A stretch of 64,000 nt of DNA, taken from positions 33,163-97,162 of the forward strand of contig NZ_JBEPTK010000015.1 of assembly GCF_040549485.1 (NCBI RefSeq). Reading direction: 5' to 3'. The position numbers and the translations under genes are program-made. The stretch is from Constrictibacter sp. MBR-5 (GTDB taxonomy: Bacteria > Pseudomonadota > Alphaproteobacteria > JAJUGE01). Under the pieces are notes generated by a model, which made no database searches, was not told the origin of the DNA, and saw only the letters and a list, made by a program, of their open reading frames with translations. Position 1 is the stretch's first letter, and the number at the start of each line of letters is the position of its first letter. Positions 53,182-62,412 of this stretch are shown one piece after another.

Positions 53182-53243
53182 TCGCTATGCCACCCGAGTG
53201 ACTTCGGCAGCTCTGTTCGATGTCCGCTTCGGCCGCTCCGCCT

Positions 53244-54089
53244 CTACAGCATCGCCAGCGACTTCTTCCCCGTCGGGGGCGGAAACGCCGCGTCGAGTTC
53301 GGCGAGGTCCGCCGCCGTCAGCCGGAGCTCGCGGGCGGCCGCGTTGTCACGGACATGGTCGGGCGAAACCGCCTTCGGGATCACCAGCAGGCCGTCCTGC
53401 CGGATCAGCCATGCGAGGGCGACGCGCGCCGCCGTAGCGCCGTGACGCGAGGCGATCGCCTGGAGCGTGCGGTCTTTCAGGATGCGGCCCTGTTCGACGG
53501 GCGAATAGGCCATCAGGGGGATTCTGCGGTTCCGGCACCACGGCATCAGGTCCCACTCCGGCGCGCGGCGGGACAGATTGTAGAGGACCTGGTTGGTGGC
53601 CGCGGCGCTGCCTTCGGGCAGTTCGGCGAGTTCCTCCATGTCGTCCGTGTCGAAATTGCTGACGCCCCAGTGGCGGATCTTTCCGGTCTGCTGCAGGGAG
53701 CGGAACGCCTCCACGGTCTCGGCCAGTGCGGGGCCGCCGCGCCAATGCAGCAGATAGAGGTCGATCCGGTCCGTCCCGAGCCGCTTGAGGCTGCGCTCGC
53801 ACGCGGCGACGGTGCCGCGCCTGCTGGCATTGGACGGCAGGACCTTGCTGACCAGAAAGACCTCGTCGCGCCGGCCGGCGACGGCCGCGCCGGTCACCTC
53901 CTCGGCACCGCCGCCGGCATACATCTCGGCCGTATCGATCAGGGTCATCCCGAGATCGATGCCGAGCCGCAGTGCCGCCGCCTCTTTCGTACGCAGTCGG
54001 GGGTCCTCGCCCATGCCCCATGTCCCCTGCCCGAGAACCGGCACGCGTTCGCCGTCGGGAAGGGTCAAGGTCGGGACGTCAGCGGGCAT
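53244..54089 (-). CDS. aldo/keto reductase
   Basis: 281 aa AKR-fold NADPH oxidoreductase. Catalytic tetrad visible: Asp and Tyr in LIDTAEMYAGGGAEE, Lys in VFLVSKVLPSNASRRG, His in DLYLLHWRGG; then HWGVSNFDTDDMEEL and LMAYSPVEQGRIL and VALAWLIRQDGLLVIPKAVS. Close to 2,5-diketogluconate-reductase-like members by motif. Substrate unknown. GC-rich codon use returns here, after the island. 62 bases after the lasso locus ends, convergent with it. Confidence 0.92.
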   Translation of the reverse strand: MPADVPTLTLPDGERVPVLGQGTWGMGEDPRLRTKEAAALRLGIDLGMTLIDTAEMYAGGGAEEVTGAAVAGRRDEVFLVSKVLPSNASRRGTVAACERSLKRLGTDRIDLYLLHWRGGPALAETVEAFRSLQQTGKIRHWGVSNFDTDDMEELAELPEGSAAATNQVLYNLSRRAPEWDLMPWCRNRRIPLMAYSPVEQGRILKDRTLQAIASRHGATAARVALAWLIRQDGLLVIPKAVSPDHVRDNAAARELRLTAADLAELDAAFPPPTGKKSLAML

Positions 54090-54111
54090 GGATGTCTCCC
54101 CGTTCCGGGTT

Positions 54112-54327
54112 CTAGTGTTCGGGCGGTTCGCCGGCGGCGCCGCCGGTACGGCCGCGCGTCAGGCGGATCAGCTTCGCGACGACGTTCGCCAGCACCACCG
54201 CCAGCAGGACGAGCAGGATGAAGCCCTCGGTCGTCGAGGGGGCGATGAAGGTGGCGAAGGCGAGGCCGGCGAGGAAGCCGACGAGGGTGGGGAGCCCCGC
54301 CTTTGCCGGATCGGGCAGCAGCGCCAT
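54112..54327 (-). CDS. small two-helix membrane protein
   Basis: 71 aa with two hydrophobic helices (AGLPTLVGFLAGLAFATFIA; GFILLVLLAVVLANVVAKLI) and a basic tail (RLTRGRTGGAAGEPPEH). No family recognised. It starts 3 bases after the stop of the lipoprotein gene upstream on the same strand, so it is probably co-transcribed with it. It lies 22 bases before the aldo/keto reductase start. Confidence 0.6.
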   Translation of the reverse strand: MALLPDPAKAGLPTLVGFLAGLAFATFIAPSTTEGFILLVLLAVVLANVVAKLIRLTRGRTGGAAGEPPEH

Positions 54328-54330
54328 GCT

Positions 54331-55119
54331 TCAGCTCTCCCAGAACCGCAGCACCGTCGGACCGTATCTGTCCGCCCAGGCACGTACCACGAGACGAAGT
54401 CCTTCGACCGACCAGCCGTTCCGCCATAATTCCGGTTGCGTCTCGATGTCGCTGCGCCAGCGCCGGAACCGGTCGACGAAATCCTCGGACGTCACGGCGT
54501 GGGAGAGGTCCGCGACGAGGACGGGGGCATCCGGCTCTCCTTGTGCGCTCGGCGGCGCCCAGGCCAGGAGGAAGGGGCCGTCGCCGCTCAGCCGATGCCG
54601 CTGCGCGGCCTGATTGATGGCGCCGAGAGCGGTCGGCAGGTGGTAGCCGTCGACGGCGTCGTTGCAGGCCTCCTCCGGCGGGCGCCGGCGCATCAGGTCG
54701 GCGGCCAGCGCGTCCGTCTCGACCGGCCACACGGTCACCATCTGCGCCTGCGGTGGGACGCTCAGTTCGCCGGGGCTCGGCAGGGCTGCGATATAGGCGC
54801 GGCAGACGGTCCGGTAGCGCTCGCGCGTTTCCTGCATGGCGCGGGCCGGGAAGGCGACGATGCCGTAGGCGGCGAATCCCGCCGGCGGGAAGGTGTGCGG
54901 CCCGAAGAAGCTGCGCGACGCCCGCGGCGAAGCCTCCGGGGGCTCGATCGAAGCCGCCGGCGGCGGTTCAGAGGGCGGCGGCGCGGAAGTGGGCGGTTCG
55001 GCAGCCGTCGGAGGCGGTTCCCCGTTGGTGGCGGCTTCTTCCGGCGGAGCGTCGCACCCTGCGACGGCGAGGCAGACGAACAGCAGCAGCGAGGCCAAGT
55101 AAGCGCTGGCCGCTCGCAT
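54331..55119 (-). CDS. putative lipoprotein of unknown function
   Basis: 262 aa from the ATG at 55119. Signal peptide with lipobox VAGC at the cleavage site, then a low-complexity Pro/Glu/Ala/Thr linker (about residues 25-65, PPPTAAEPPTSAPPP-type). Globular part includes FGPHTFPPAGFAAYGIVAF, ERYRTVCRAYIAAL and MRRRPPEEACNDAVDGYHLP. No family recognised. The linker suggests surface or periplasmic exposure. An in-frame start at 55173 is less likely because it moves the signal peptide inward. Confidence 0.65.
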   Translation of the reverse strand: MRAASAYLASLLLFVCLAVAGCDAPPEEAATNGEPPPTAAEPPTSAPPPSEPPPAASIEPPEASPRASRSFFGPHTFPPAGFAAYGIVAFPARAMQETRERYRTVCRAYIAALPSPGELSVPPQAQMVTVWPVETDALAADLMRRRPPEEACNDAVDGYHLPTALGAINQAAQRHRLSGDGPFLLAWAPPSAQGEPDAPVLVADLSHAVTSEDFVDRFRRWRSDIETQPELWRNGWSVEGLRLVVRAWADRYGPTVLRFWES

Positions 55120-55296
55120 GCGGGTACGGGATCGAGCGCATTCCCGGTCCTCCCGCCCTCTCTTCTCCCTCATGGTGGTAGCCCTGCTGTTTGCCCTGAT
55201 CCTAGTTGCGGCGTGCGAGCGAAGGTGTGACGTGGATCGCTTGTCGCGAGCATGCGTGGCGAAGGAGGCGTGGCCGTGCTCATGGCCGGCTCGGGG

Positions 55297-55842
55297 CTAT
55301 TTCGGGTTCGCGGGGCACAACGGCACGGGCATCCCCGCCGGCCGGGACAGCGCCTCGTCCACCGTCAGCGGGTGGTCGGCGGCGGCCGCGGGAGCGTCGG
55401 CCCATGCGGGGAAGCAGCCGGCCAGCTTCAGCGGGACCGCGCGGAAGGTGCCGTCGGGCAGGCGCAGGCGCAGTTCCGCGTCCGGACCGGTCTGCTTCAG
55501 CCAGGGCGATGGCGGGTCGAGGTGATCGATCGTGCCGGTGTCGCCGAGACGAGACCAGGGCTTGCCGGGCGCGGCCTCCAGCGATGCGACGGACGCCACC
55601 TCGAACGGCATCGGCAGAGTGGCGCCAGGTGCCAATGTGTGCGCGAGCCCGCCTGCGGCGGGAACGATGCTATACGGCTGCTGCCGGTCGTTGGTCAGCA
55701 CCAGACGCTGCGGCGCCGAACGCTGGACCTCGACCAGGGAGACCGCCGGCGGCGGTGGGTTCAGGCTGTCGCAGGCCACGAGCAGAAGCAGGCCGGTGAC
55801 GCAGAGGGGGGCGGCGGCAAGGGCGGTGCGGCTCAGGATCAT
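55297..55842 (-). CDS. putative lipoprotein of unknown function
   Basis: 181 aa from the ATG at 55842, overlapping the lipase stop by 4 bases. Signal peptide ending in a lipobox-like LLLLVACDS. The remainder is beta-rich (SAPQRLVLTNDRQQPYSIVP, PMPFEVASVASLEA) with a Cys pair near the C-terminus. Translational coupling to the lipase gene suggests a joint role, perhaps as a chaperone or outer-membrane partner of the lipase; this is inference. Confidence 0.65.
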   Translation of the reverse strand: MILSRTALAAAPLCVTGLLLLVACDSLNPPPPAVSLVEVQRSAPQRLVLTNDRQQPYSIVPAAGGLAHTLAPGATLPMPFEVASVASLEAAPGKPWSRLGDTGTIDHLDPPSPWLKQTGPDAELRLRLPDGTFRAVPLKLAGCFPAWADAPAAAADHPLTVDEALSRPAGMPVPLCPANPK

Positions 55843-57227
55843 CGCTTCATCTCCCGCATGAAGCCGCGCCAGATGCGTTCGTCGTAGAGGCGCGGGTCGC
55901 CGGGGGGCGTCCGCCCGGAGCCCGCGTCGGCGGCGAAGGACTTCACCTCGGCCGGCGAGGCGCGGTCGGCGCTGGCGCCGTAGAGGCCCTTCGGGTCGGC
56001 CGTGCGGACGGGGCTGTAGCCGGGATCGATCAGCGGTCCCGCCATGTTCAGCACCTCGACGTGCTCCATCATGTCCATGTGGCTGTCGGCCTGCGCGCAC
56101 TCCAGGCGGTTGGCCGGCGGGACATAGGCGTGCCACGCCGACCAGCCCGGCACGGTGCCGTCGCCGCCTCCCTGGAAGCCGGCGGCCGCCACGGTGGACC
56201 CGGCACCGCTGTCCGGGTCGAACCCGTCGGGCAGCGGCGCCCAGGTCTGGCGCGTCGGAGTCTTCGGATCGAGCGTCGAGCGGATGTTAACGATCCGCGC
56301 CGCCACGGCGTCGGGCAGCGGCAGGGCGATCGTCTGGCGGACGGCGCGCGCCCGGTCGAGATGGTCCCGGCTGCACCATGCGGGCCAGCGGGCGCGGTTG
56401 GCGGGATCGTAGCAGTCGGCCGCGGCGCCCGAGACGGGATCCAGCAGCGGGAAGTCGCCGTCCGAGGAGAAGCCCAGGCGCTGCCAGTCGCGGGCGAAGG
56501 TCGTGCGGTCGATCGGCATCAGCGTGTAGGGGCCGGGCAAGGAGCCGATGATCTCCGCGACGCGGCGCTTGCCGTAGATCTCGTTCAGCGGGCTCTGACC
56601 GACGAAGTAGCGGTCCATGTGCGACCACGTCCCGTAGAGCGGCGTGGCCACCGTGATCAGCCGGCGGAACCAGGGCATCGGGTTGCCGACGCGGTGCAGG
56701 AACATCTGCGCCACCAGCCCGCCCTGGCTGTGCGCGAACAGCGTGGCGTTCTCCAGCGGGTTCTCGCCGTGCTTCCTGAAGACCTGCTGGCGCAGGTTCG
56801 AGAGGAAGAATTCGAGGTAGCCGGCGCACTCCTCGATCGGGCGGCGCCAGTCGTAGCCGAAGACGACGTAGTTGAAGCCGCTGTCCGCCGCCCACTGGCG
56901 CGTGCCGTCATAGGCGTCGACCAGGAAGCGCAGTTCGCCGTTCGGCACGACGATGTAGCCGTCGCGGTCGCGTCCATGGGCGTCGATCTCCAGCGCCAGC
57001 CCGTCGCTGGAGAAGATCAGGCCGAGGTCGATCCAGACCGTGTCGTAGCGGTTGAAGTCGGGCGGCTCGCCCCGGTAGGGCTCCGGCGACCGGTCGAGCT
57101 GCGAGCCCATGCCGCCCGGCAGCATCACCACCGTCGGCCGTCCCGCCCGGTAGCGCGGCATGAAGGCCTTGATGATCCCGAGATAGGCGCTCTGGATCGC
57201 CGCCACGCGCCCGACATCATAGTCCAT
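55839..57227 (-). CDS. LCAT-like alpha/beta-hydrolase (lipase or acyltransferase)
   Basis: 462 aa. Lecithin:cholesterol acyltransferase family fold: TVVMLPGGMGSQLDRSPEPY (oxyanion region), YVVFGYDWRRPIEECAGYLE, nucleophile elbow in FAHSQGGLVAQMFLHRVGNP (Ser), TVATPLYGTWSHMDRY, GDGTVPGWSAWH (acidic residue region), and a candidate His in ADSHMDMMEHVEV. No clear signal peptide. The ATG at 57227 (MDYDVGRVAAIQSAYLGI) is taken. It is divergent from the cytochrome operon at 57394; the shared 166-base gap has a perfect palindrome. Confidence 0.82.
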   Translation of the reverse strand: MDYDVGRVAAIQSAYLGIIKAFMPRYRAGRPTVVMLPGGMGSQLDRSPEPYRGEPPDFNRYDTVWIDLGLIFSSDGLALEIDAHGRDRDGYIVVPNGELRFLVDAYDGTRQWAADSGFNYVVFGYDWRRPIEECAGYLEFFLSNLRQQVFRKHGENPLENATLFAHSQGGLVAQMFLHRVGNPMPWFRRLITVATPLYGTWSHMDRYFVGQSPLNEIYGKRRVAEIIGSLPGPYTLMPIDRTTFARDWQRLGFSSDGDFPLLDPVSGAAADCYDPANRARWPAWCSRDHLDRARAVRQTIALPLPDAVAARIVNIRSTLDPKTPTRQTWAPLPDGFDPDSGAGSTVAAAGFQGGGDGTVPGWSAWHAYVPPANRLECAQADSHMDMMEHVEVLNMAGPLIDPGYSPVRTADPKGLYGASADRASPAEVKSFAADAGSGRTPPGDPRLYDERIWRGFMREMKR

Positions 57228-57310
57228 GGCAACCCCTCCCCGGCGACTGCCGCTGCAGTGGGCGCGGCGCCGCTCGTGTTTTTCTTTAAGGGCCCAAGTG
57301 CCGGACGGGG

Positions 57311-57324
57311 GTGACATGCGTCAC
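57311..57324. promoter_or_regulatory. perfect palindrome GTGACATGCGTCAC between divergent genes
   Basis: GTGAC-ATGC-GTCAC is a perfect 5-bp inverted repeat with a 4-base spacer, placed 84 bases from the lipase ATG and 70 bases before the cytochrome operon start. It looks like a dimeric regulator operator; the factor is unknown. Confidence 0.4.
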
Positions 57325-57393
57325 TCGCCCGGCCACTGGAGTATGCGAGCTTGATCGAATAAGGTTAACAGTAATCGTCGGGGAAAACAGGCG

Positions 57394-59847
57394 ATGGAGG
57401 CTATCGTGCTGATGCGAAGAACCTTCCTGTCAGCCTTGTTCGTCGCGGCGCTACTGTGGGTCGCAGCCTTCGCGGCGGCGGGCCCGGCCATGGCGCAGAG
57501 CAGTCTCAGCCCCGCCTATGCGGCGACCGAGCGGGGGCTCACCCCGTCGGAACGTGCCGGCCGCGAGATCTGGTTCTTCGCGACCGCCTTCAACGACCGC
57601 TTCTACACCTACTCCTATCCGCAGCGGCTGGGTGCCACGATCGACTGGTACAAGATCCTCGGCGCGAAGAACAAAGGGGAGCTGTTTCAGGCCTGGGGCG
57701 CCATCCCCGACCCGGACTGCTGCATTCCCGGCACGGCCGACTGCCCGGCCAAGAGCCTGGACGAGACCTACGGCTTCCAGTGGTGCCCGGGCGACGACGC
57801 CCTGCTGAAATCGGTCGGCAGGGACGATTATCGCGATCCGGCCTGCGACTTCCGCGACGCGCCCTACGACGCGTCGACGCCGCACGGTGCAGAGGACCAG
57901 CGCCAGGATCCGTGCGACCTGCGGTTCGGGACGTCTACGGGGGCGCTCGGCCTGCGCAAGTTTCCCAACCCGCGATTCGACAAGGCGGCATGGGAAAAGC
58001 TGAACGGCTCGCCCGCCTCTTGGGACGGTTATCGCAAGGCGCTGTCGGCCGACGGCAAGAGTGCCGACGCGCGCATCAACCGCCTGTTCGACGGCTCGGT
58101 GGAGCCGCCGTTCCGCATCGGCATGGCGTGCGGCGCCTGCCACATCGCCTACGACCCGCTGAATCCGCCGGCGAACGTCGACGCGCCGACCTGGGAGAAT
58201 ATCGACGGGCTGGTCGGCAACCAGTACAGCCGCGTCTCGCAGATGCTGGCGTCGGGCATGTCGCAGCATCGCCTGGAATGGCAGCTGATCGCCCAGGCGC
58301 GACCGGGGACGGTGGACACGTCGGCGCTGCCGATGGACACCGTCTCGAACCCGGGGACGATGAACGCGATCATCAACCTGGCGTCGCGGCCGCTGCACGA
58401 GCACGAGGTGCTGAAGTGGCGGAAGGCGTCCGCCTGTGCGGCGGGTGCGGCGGAGACCGACTGCTGGTGCGAGCCCGGCAAGCCGGGGAAGTGCTGGGAA
58501 CGCAAGCTGATGACCGAGCGGGTCCCGCACATCCTGAAGGGCGGCGAGGATTCGATCGGCGTCAACGAGGCGATCCAGCGCGTCTATTTCAACATCGGCT
58601 CCTGCGCCGAGCAGTGCTGGCTGAACCACATCCCGGACCTGCGCGCCGTCGATCCCAGCCAGCGCAATTACGGCCAAACGCCGTTCGACATCGGACAGTG
58701 CCGCCGCGACTGCGCCAGCTTCCGCGCGATCGAGGACCGGCTGGACGACACCGCGAACTTCTTCAAGACGGCGCGGCCGGCCGACCTGTGGAAGGCGCGC
58801 GGGCTCGACAGCCCGGCGGCGCTGGAGGCGCAGCTGAACGCCGAGTTCGGCGACGGCGCGGTGGCGCTCGGCCGGCAGCTCTTCGCCGGCAAGTGCGCCG
58901 GCTGCCATTCCAGCCAGTCTGGGCCCTATGAGGCCGTCGACTTCCATGCGACGGACCCGAACGACCCGACCCGGCGCATCGACTTCCTGAGCCACGAGCG
59001 GCCGGTCCAGGCCACCCGCGTCGGCACCCACCCGGCCCGCGCGCTCCACTCCAACCACATGCAGAGCCGGGTGTGGGACCAGTATGCGTCGCGCACGCTG
59101 CACGAGCGGCCGGTCGATCCGGCGCTGAAGGAACTGCAGAAGGGCGGCGGACGCGGCTATTACCGGCCGCCCTCGCTGCTCAGCGTCTGGGCCTATGCGC
59201 CGTTCATGCTCAACAACGCGATCGGCCCGGAGGTGTGCGGCAAGCCGGGGCGCGCCGACCTCGACCTGTACGTCTCGCCCTATGTCGGCAAGGACGGCAA
59301 GCCGCTCGCCGACCCGCCGGCCTGCTGGCCCTTCGACGCCTCGGTCGAGGGGCGCTACGCGCTGTTCAAGGCCTCGGTGGAGGAACTGCTCAATCCAGGG
59401 AAGCGGATCCCCAAGGTCTACCTGACCAGCGCGGAGATCGTCGTCGACGTGGCGCCCCAGGTGAAGATCGGCGACCTGGAGACCGGGCTCAGCCTGAAGG
59501 TGCCGAAAGACTTCCCGGCGATCGCGCTCAACAGCCTGCGCTTCAAGGACCTGCTGCAGGACATCGTCCTGAACGAGCGGGACCCGGAGAAGCTGGAGGC
59601 GAAGTACGAGGAGCAGCTGACCGTGAAGCGCTTCAAGGCGCTGAAGCAGGGGCTCGCCGAGATGCGCTCCCGCTTCCTCGCCGATCCGGGGCACATGCTG
59701 GTGGACATCACCCGCGTCCAGGGGGGCTTCGTCCAGGAGTATTATTCGAACGTCCTGGAGCATGTGGAGAATGCGGGGCACCGCTTCGGCTCGGAACTGT
59801 CCGACCGCGAGAAGAAGGCGCTGACCGCCTTCCTGGCGACCCTGTGA
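57394..59847 (+). CDS. large exported dihaem cytochrome c of unknown function
   Basis: 817 aa, with a Sec signal peptide (RRTFLSALFVAALLWVAAFA, AGPAMA). Two haem c sites, CGACH (in GMACGACHIAYDP) and CAGCH (in AGKCAGCHSSQSGP). Several other Cys (PDCCIPGTADCPAK, CDFRD, CAEQC, CRRDC) suggest disulfides. Late motifs: RGYYRPPSLLSVWAYAPFML and PGKRIPKVYLTSAEIV. Distantly like dihaem oxygenases or peroxidases. First gene of a four-gene operon with 1-base overlap to the next. Located in the periplasm, electron partner unknown. Confidence 0.8.
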   Translation: MEAIVLMRRTFLSALFVAALLWVAAFAAAGPAMAQSSLSPAYAATERGLTPSERAGREIWFFATAFNDRFYTYSYPQRLGATIDWYKILGAKNKGELFQAWGAIPDPDCCIPGTADCPAKSLDETYGFQWCPGDDALLKSVGRDDYRDPACDFRDAPYDASTPHGAEDQRQDPCDLRFGTSTGALGLRKFPNPRFDKAAWEKLNGSPASWDGYRKALSADGKSADARINRLFDGSVEPPFRIGMACGACHIAYDPLNPPANVDAPTWENIDGLVGNQYSRVSQMLASGMSQHRLEWQLIAQARPGTVDTSALPMDTVSNPGTMNAIINLASRPLHEHEVLKWRKASACAAGAAETDCWCEPGKPGKCWERKLMTERVPHILKGGEDSIGVNEAIQRVYFNIGSCAEQCWLNHIPDLRAVDPSQRNYGQTPFDIGQCRRDCASFRAIEDRLDDTANFFKTARPADLWKARGLDSPAALEAQLNAEFGDGAVALGRQLFAGKCAGCHSSQSGPYEAVDFHATDPNDPTRRIDFLSHERPVQATRVGTHPARALHSNHMQSRVWDQYASRTLHERPVDPALKELQKGGGRGYYRPPSLLSVWAYAPFMLNNAIGPEVCGKPGRADLDLYVSPYVGKDGKPLADPPACWPFDASVEGRYALFKASVEELLNPGKRIPKVYLTSAEIVVDVAPQVKIGDLETGLSLKVPKDFPAIALNSLRFKDLLQDIVLNERDPEKLEAKYEEQLTVKRFKALKQGLAEMRSRFLADPGHMLVDITRVQGGFVQEYYSNVLEHVENAGHRFGSELSDREKKALTAFLATL

Positions 59848-59858
59848 TGGAGGGCGCG

Positions 59859-60794
59859 ATGATGAAGCCGCTCAGGTCCGCCGTGCTGTCCGGTGCGTTC
59901 GCCGCCGCCGTCCTGTTCCTGCCGGTCGCGGCGGCCGTGGCCGAGCCGGACATTCCCTTCGCCCCGCTGCAGGACACGTCGCTGCAGGATCCGGACAACC
60001 CGACGAAGGTGTTCCGCGTCGACTTCGCCCGCGTCGAGCACGACTTCCCCCTGTCGCGCGCCGACCGGATGAAGATCACACCGGACTATCTGGTGGGCCT
60101 CTCGCAGGAGCAGGTCGACCAGATCTACGGCCGCCTGACGGCGGGTCCCATTCCGGACGGACCGCATTCCGGACGCATGTTCTTCGCCCGCGGGGACAGT
60201 CTGGAGCGGCGCCTGGACGAGATCCTCGGCGGCGTCGCCGGCCGCATATCGGCGGTCAAGATCCGCGCGCTGGAGGTGGCGGGGCAAAACCTCTGGAAAG
60301 GCAAGATGTTCTATCGGGACCAGGGCGTCCTGCGGAACTTCATCGACGACCTGAAGCCGCTGGAGCGGCTGATCGACGACCCCGACACGCTGATGACCGC
60401 GACGGTGCCGCGCGACGGGCTGCTCGGCCGCCTGGTCAAGACGAACCGGGTCTGGCTGCTGTTCCCGGCAAAGCTCTATTGCGGCCAGAGCCTGCTCGAC
60501 GGCCGGCGCGAGTCGATCGTCATCGACTATCTGTTCGGCGACGAGATCGAGGGCTGGCGCGAGAGCCCGGACAGCCTCGCCGGGCGCGGCGGCCTGAAGA
60601 TCCGCGACGAGATCCGCATGGTGAAGCCAGGCCTCTATCTGGGTCGCGCCTATGCCAACCGGATCTTCCTGCTCAACTTCCTGGTCTTCAGTCCCGAGGC
60701 GGCCGAGCGCGGCGACTTCGCCTTCACCGCCGGCGACCCCATCGCCGAGGACTGCTGGGCCGGCGAGAAGGGCGTGACCACGGCGGCCCGCTGA
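59859..60794 (+). CDS. exported protein of unknown function in the cytochrome operon
   Basis: 311 aa from the ATG at 59859, which follows GGAGGG by 4 bases; an ATG at 59847 overlaps the previous stop by one base and is the alternative. Signal peptide (AVLSGAFAAAVLFLPVAAAVA). Conserved-looking stretches: VDFARVEHDFPLSRADRMK, VWLLFPAKLYCGQSLLDG, SIVIDYLFGDEIEGW and PGLYLGRAYANRIFLLNFLV. No haem motif. Placed between cytochrome genes, so it may be a periplasmic partner. No family recognised. Confidence 0.75.
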   Translation: MMKPLRSAVLSGAFAAAVLFLPVAAAVAEPDIPFAPLQDTSLQDPDNPTKVFRVDFARVEHDFPLSRADRMKITPDYLVGLSQEQVDQIYGRLTAGPIPDGPHSGRMFFARGDSLERRLDEILGGVAGRISAVKIRALEVAGQNLWKGKMFYRDQGVLRNFIDDLKPLERLIDDPDTLMTATVPRDGLLGRLVKTNRVWLLFPAKLYCGQSLLDGRRESIVIDYLFGDEIEGWRESPDSLAGRGGLKIRDEIRMVKPGLYLGRAYANRIFLLNFLVFSPEAAERGDFAFTAGDPIAEDCWAGEKGVTTAAR

Positions 60795-60801
60795 ACGGCG
60801 C

Positions 60802-62412
60802 GTGGCCACGGCGATGTCTCGCCTGCGCACCGCCGGTCGGCGTGTCTGGACCGTCTGGAGTTGGGCTGCCGGCGCGTTGCTGCTCGGGGCGATCGCGCTC
60901 GGGGGGCTGTTCGCCTGGGACTATTACGGGCGGGACGAGCCGCAGGCCTTCTTCGGGCGGGATGTCCCGGACGATCCGGTCATGCAGTTCAAGTACGGCT
61001 CGACGGGCGGCGACCGGCTGATCGGCATGCCGGTCGGTCTCTTCAAGGCGCTGCCGCTGCTCTGCCGCGACTACCTGCCGGGCGAGGGGTGGGAGTCGCT
61101 GGGCTTCATCTACGAGGCGGGGATGGACCGGCCGATCGGCACCTCCCTGCGCCGCAGCCTGGGGTTCGACAGGATCGGCCTGAACTGCGCCACCTGCCAC
61201 GTCGGCACCTGGCGGGCCCGGCCGGAGGACGCGCCCAACGTCGTGGTCGGCATGCCGTCGAACCGTGTCGACCTGGGCGGGTTCGCCCGGTTCCTCACCC
61301 AGTGCGCGCTCGACGAGCGCTTCAACCCCTGGCAGGTGGTGCAGGCGGCCGAGACCGCGACGGGCGAACGCTACGGCCTGCTCGACCGGCTGATGCTGCA
61401 ATATCTGGCCGTACCGGCGATGAAGGAGTTCATCGTTCTCGCGCGCCATCGCTTCCGTTTCCTCGACCACGAGCCGGAGCCGGGCCCCGGCCGTTTCGAC
61501 ACTTTCGGCCCGGCCAAGGCACTGCTGAACTGGCCGCTCGACCGGTTGCCGCCGCGCGAGCGCATAGGCATCGTCGACTTCCCGTCGCTCTGGCTGCAGG
61601 GGCCGCGCGAGGGGATGCAGTTGCACTGGGACGGCAACAACATTTCGGTCGACGAACGCAACCGTAGTGCCGCCTTCGGCTCCGGCGCGGTGCCGACGAC
61701 CATCGACCGCGAGGCAATTGCCTTCACCGCGGCTTGGCTACGCTCCGACGCAAACGCGCCGCCGCCCTGGCCGTTCGAGATCGACCGCGACCGCGCCGCG
61801 CGCGGGCAGGCGCTCTATGCGCGCCACTGCGCCGCCTGCCACGGCGCCAGCGGTCGCGACTTTTCCGGCCCGCTGGTCGGCAAGGTGGAGCCGATCGCCA
61901 GGATCCGCACCGACCCCTGCCGGCTCGACAACTACACCGAGGCGCTGTCGGCGGAGCAGAACAACCTCTATGCCGGCTTCCCGGCGGAGCGCTTCCGGCA
62001 CTTCCGCAAGACCGACGGCTATGCCAACCAGCCGCTGGACGGCATCTGGCTGCGGGCGCCCTATCTGCACAACGGCTCGGTGCCGACGGTCCGCGACCTG
62101 CTGGAGCCCGCCGAACTGAGGCCGGCGGTCTTCTATCGCGGCAACGATGTCATCGATACCGCGCGCCTCGGCTTCGTCGCCGACGCTCCGGCTACGGACG
62201 GACGCGCTTTCTTCCGCTTCGAGACGCGCTGCACGGGAGATGCGGCGGCGTGTGCGGCAGCGGCCAATCCGGAGAACAGGCACGACGACAATGTCTGCGT
62301 CCCCGGGCCGTGGGCCGGGAACAGCAATCGCGGCCATGACGGTGCGGCGTACGGCACCGACCTCCCGGCGGCGGACAAGGACGCCATCGTCGAATTCCTG
62401 AAGACCTTCTGA
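60802..62412 (+). CDS. RoxA-like dihaem cytochrome c (dioxygenase/peroxidase family)
   Basis: 536 aa (GTG start; ATG at 60814 is the alternative). Hydrophobic N-terminal anchor (WAAGALLLGAIALGGLFAWD). Two haem c sites: CATCH in GLNCATCHVGTW and CAACH in ARHCAACHGASG. The stretch MQLHWDGNNISVDERNRSAA matches my recollection of the RoxA/RoxB rubber-oxygenase family, where two haems flank an active site; LRAPYLHNGSVPTVRDLL is the dihaem MauG-like end. Substrate unknown, and rubber oxygenase activity is not claimed. Third gene of the operon. Confidence 0.8.
   Translation: MATAMSRLRTAGRRVWTVWSWAAGALLLGAIALGGLFAWDYYGRDEPQAFFGRDVPDDPVMQFKYGSTGGDRLIGMPVGLFKALPLLCRDYLPGEGWESLGFIYEAGMDRPIGTSLRRSLGFDRIGLNCATCHVGTWRARPEDAPNVVVGMPSNRVDLGGFARFLTQCALDERFNPWQVVQAAETATGERYGLLDRLMLQYLAVPAMKEFIVLARHRFRFLDHEPEPGPGRFDTFGPAKALLNWPLDRLPPRERIGIVDFPSLWLQGPREGMQLHWDGNNISVDERNRSAAFGSGAVPTTIDREAIAFTAAWLRSDANAPPPWPFEIDRDRAARGQALYARHCAACHGASGRDFSGPLVGKVEPIARIRTDPCRLDNYTEALSAEQNNLYAGFPAERFRHFRKTDGYANQPLDGIWLRAPYLHNGSVPTVRDLLEPAELRPAVFYRGNDVIDTARLGFVADAPATDGRAFFRFETRCTGDAAACAAAANPENRHDDNVCVPGPWAGNSNRGHDGAAYGTDLPAADKDAIVEFLKTF

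Noticed and set aside
57451..59781. 776-aa minus-strand frame opposite the cytochrome gene
   Set aside because: The plus strand has a signal peptide and two CxxCH sites; the minus frame has only low-complexity RARRRR-type text.
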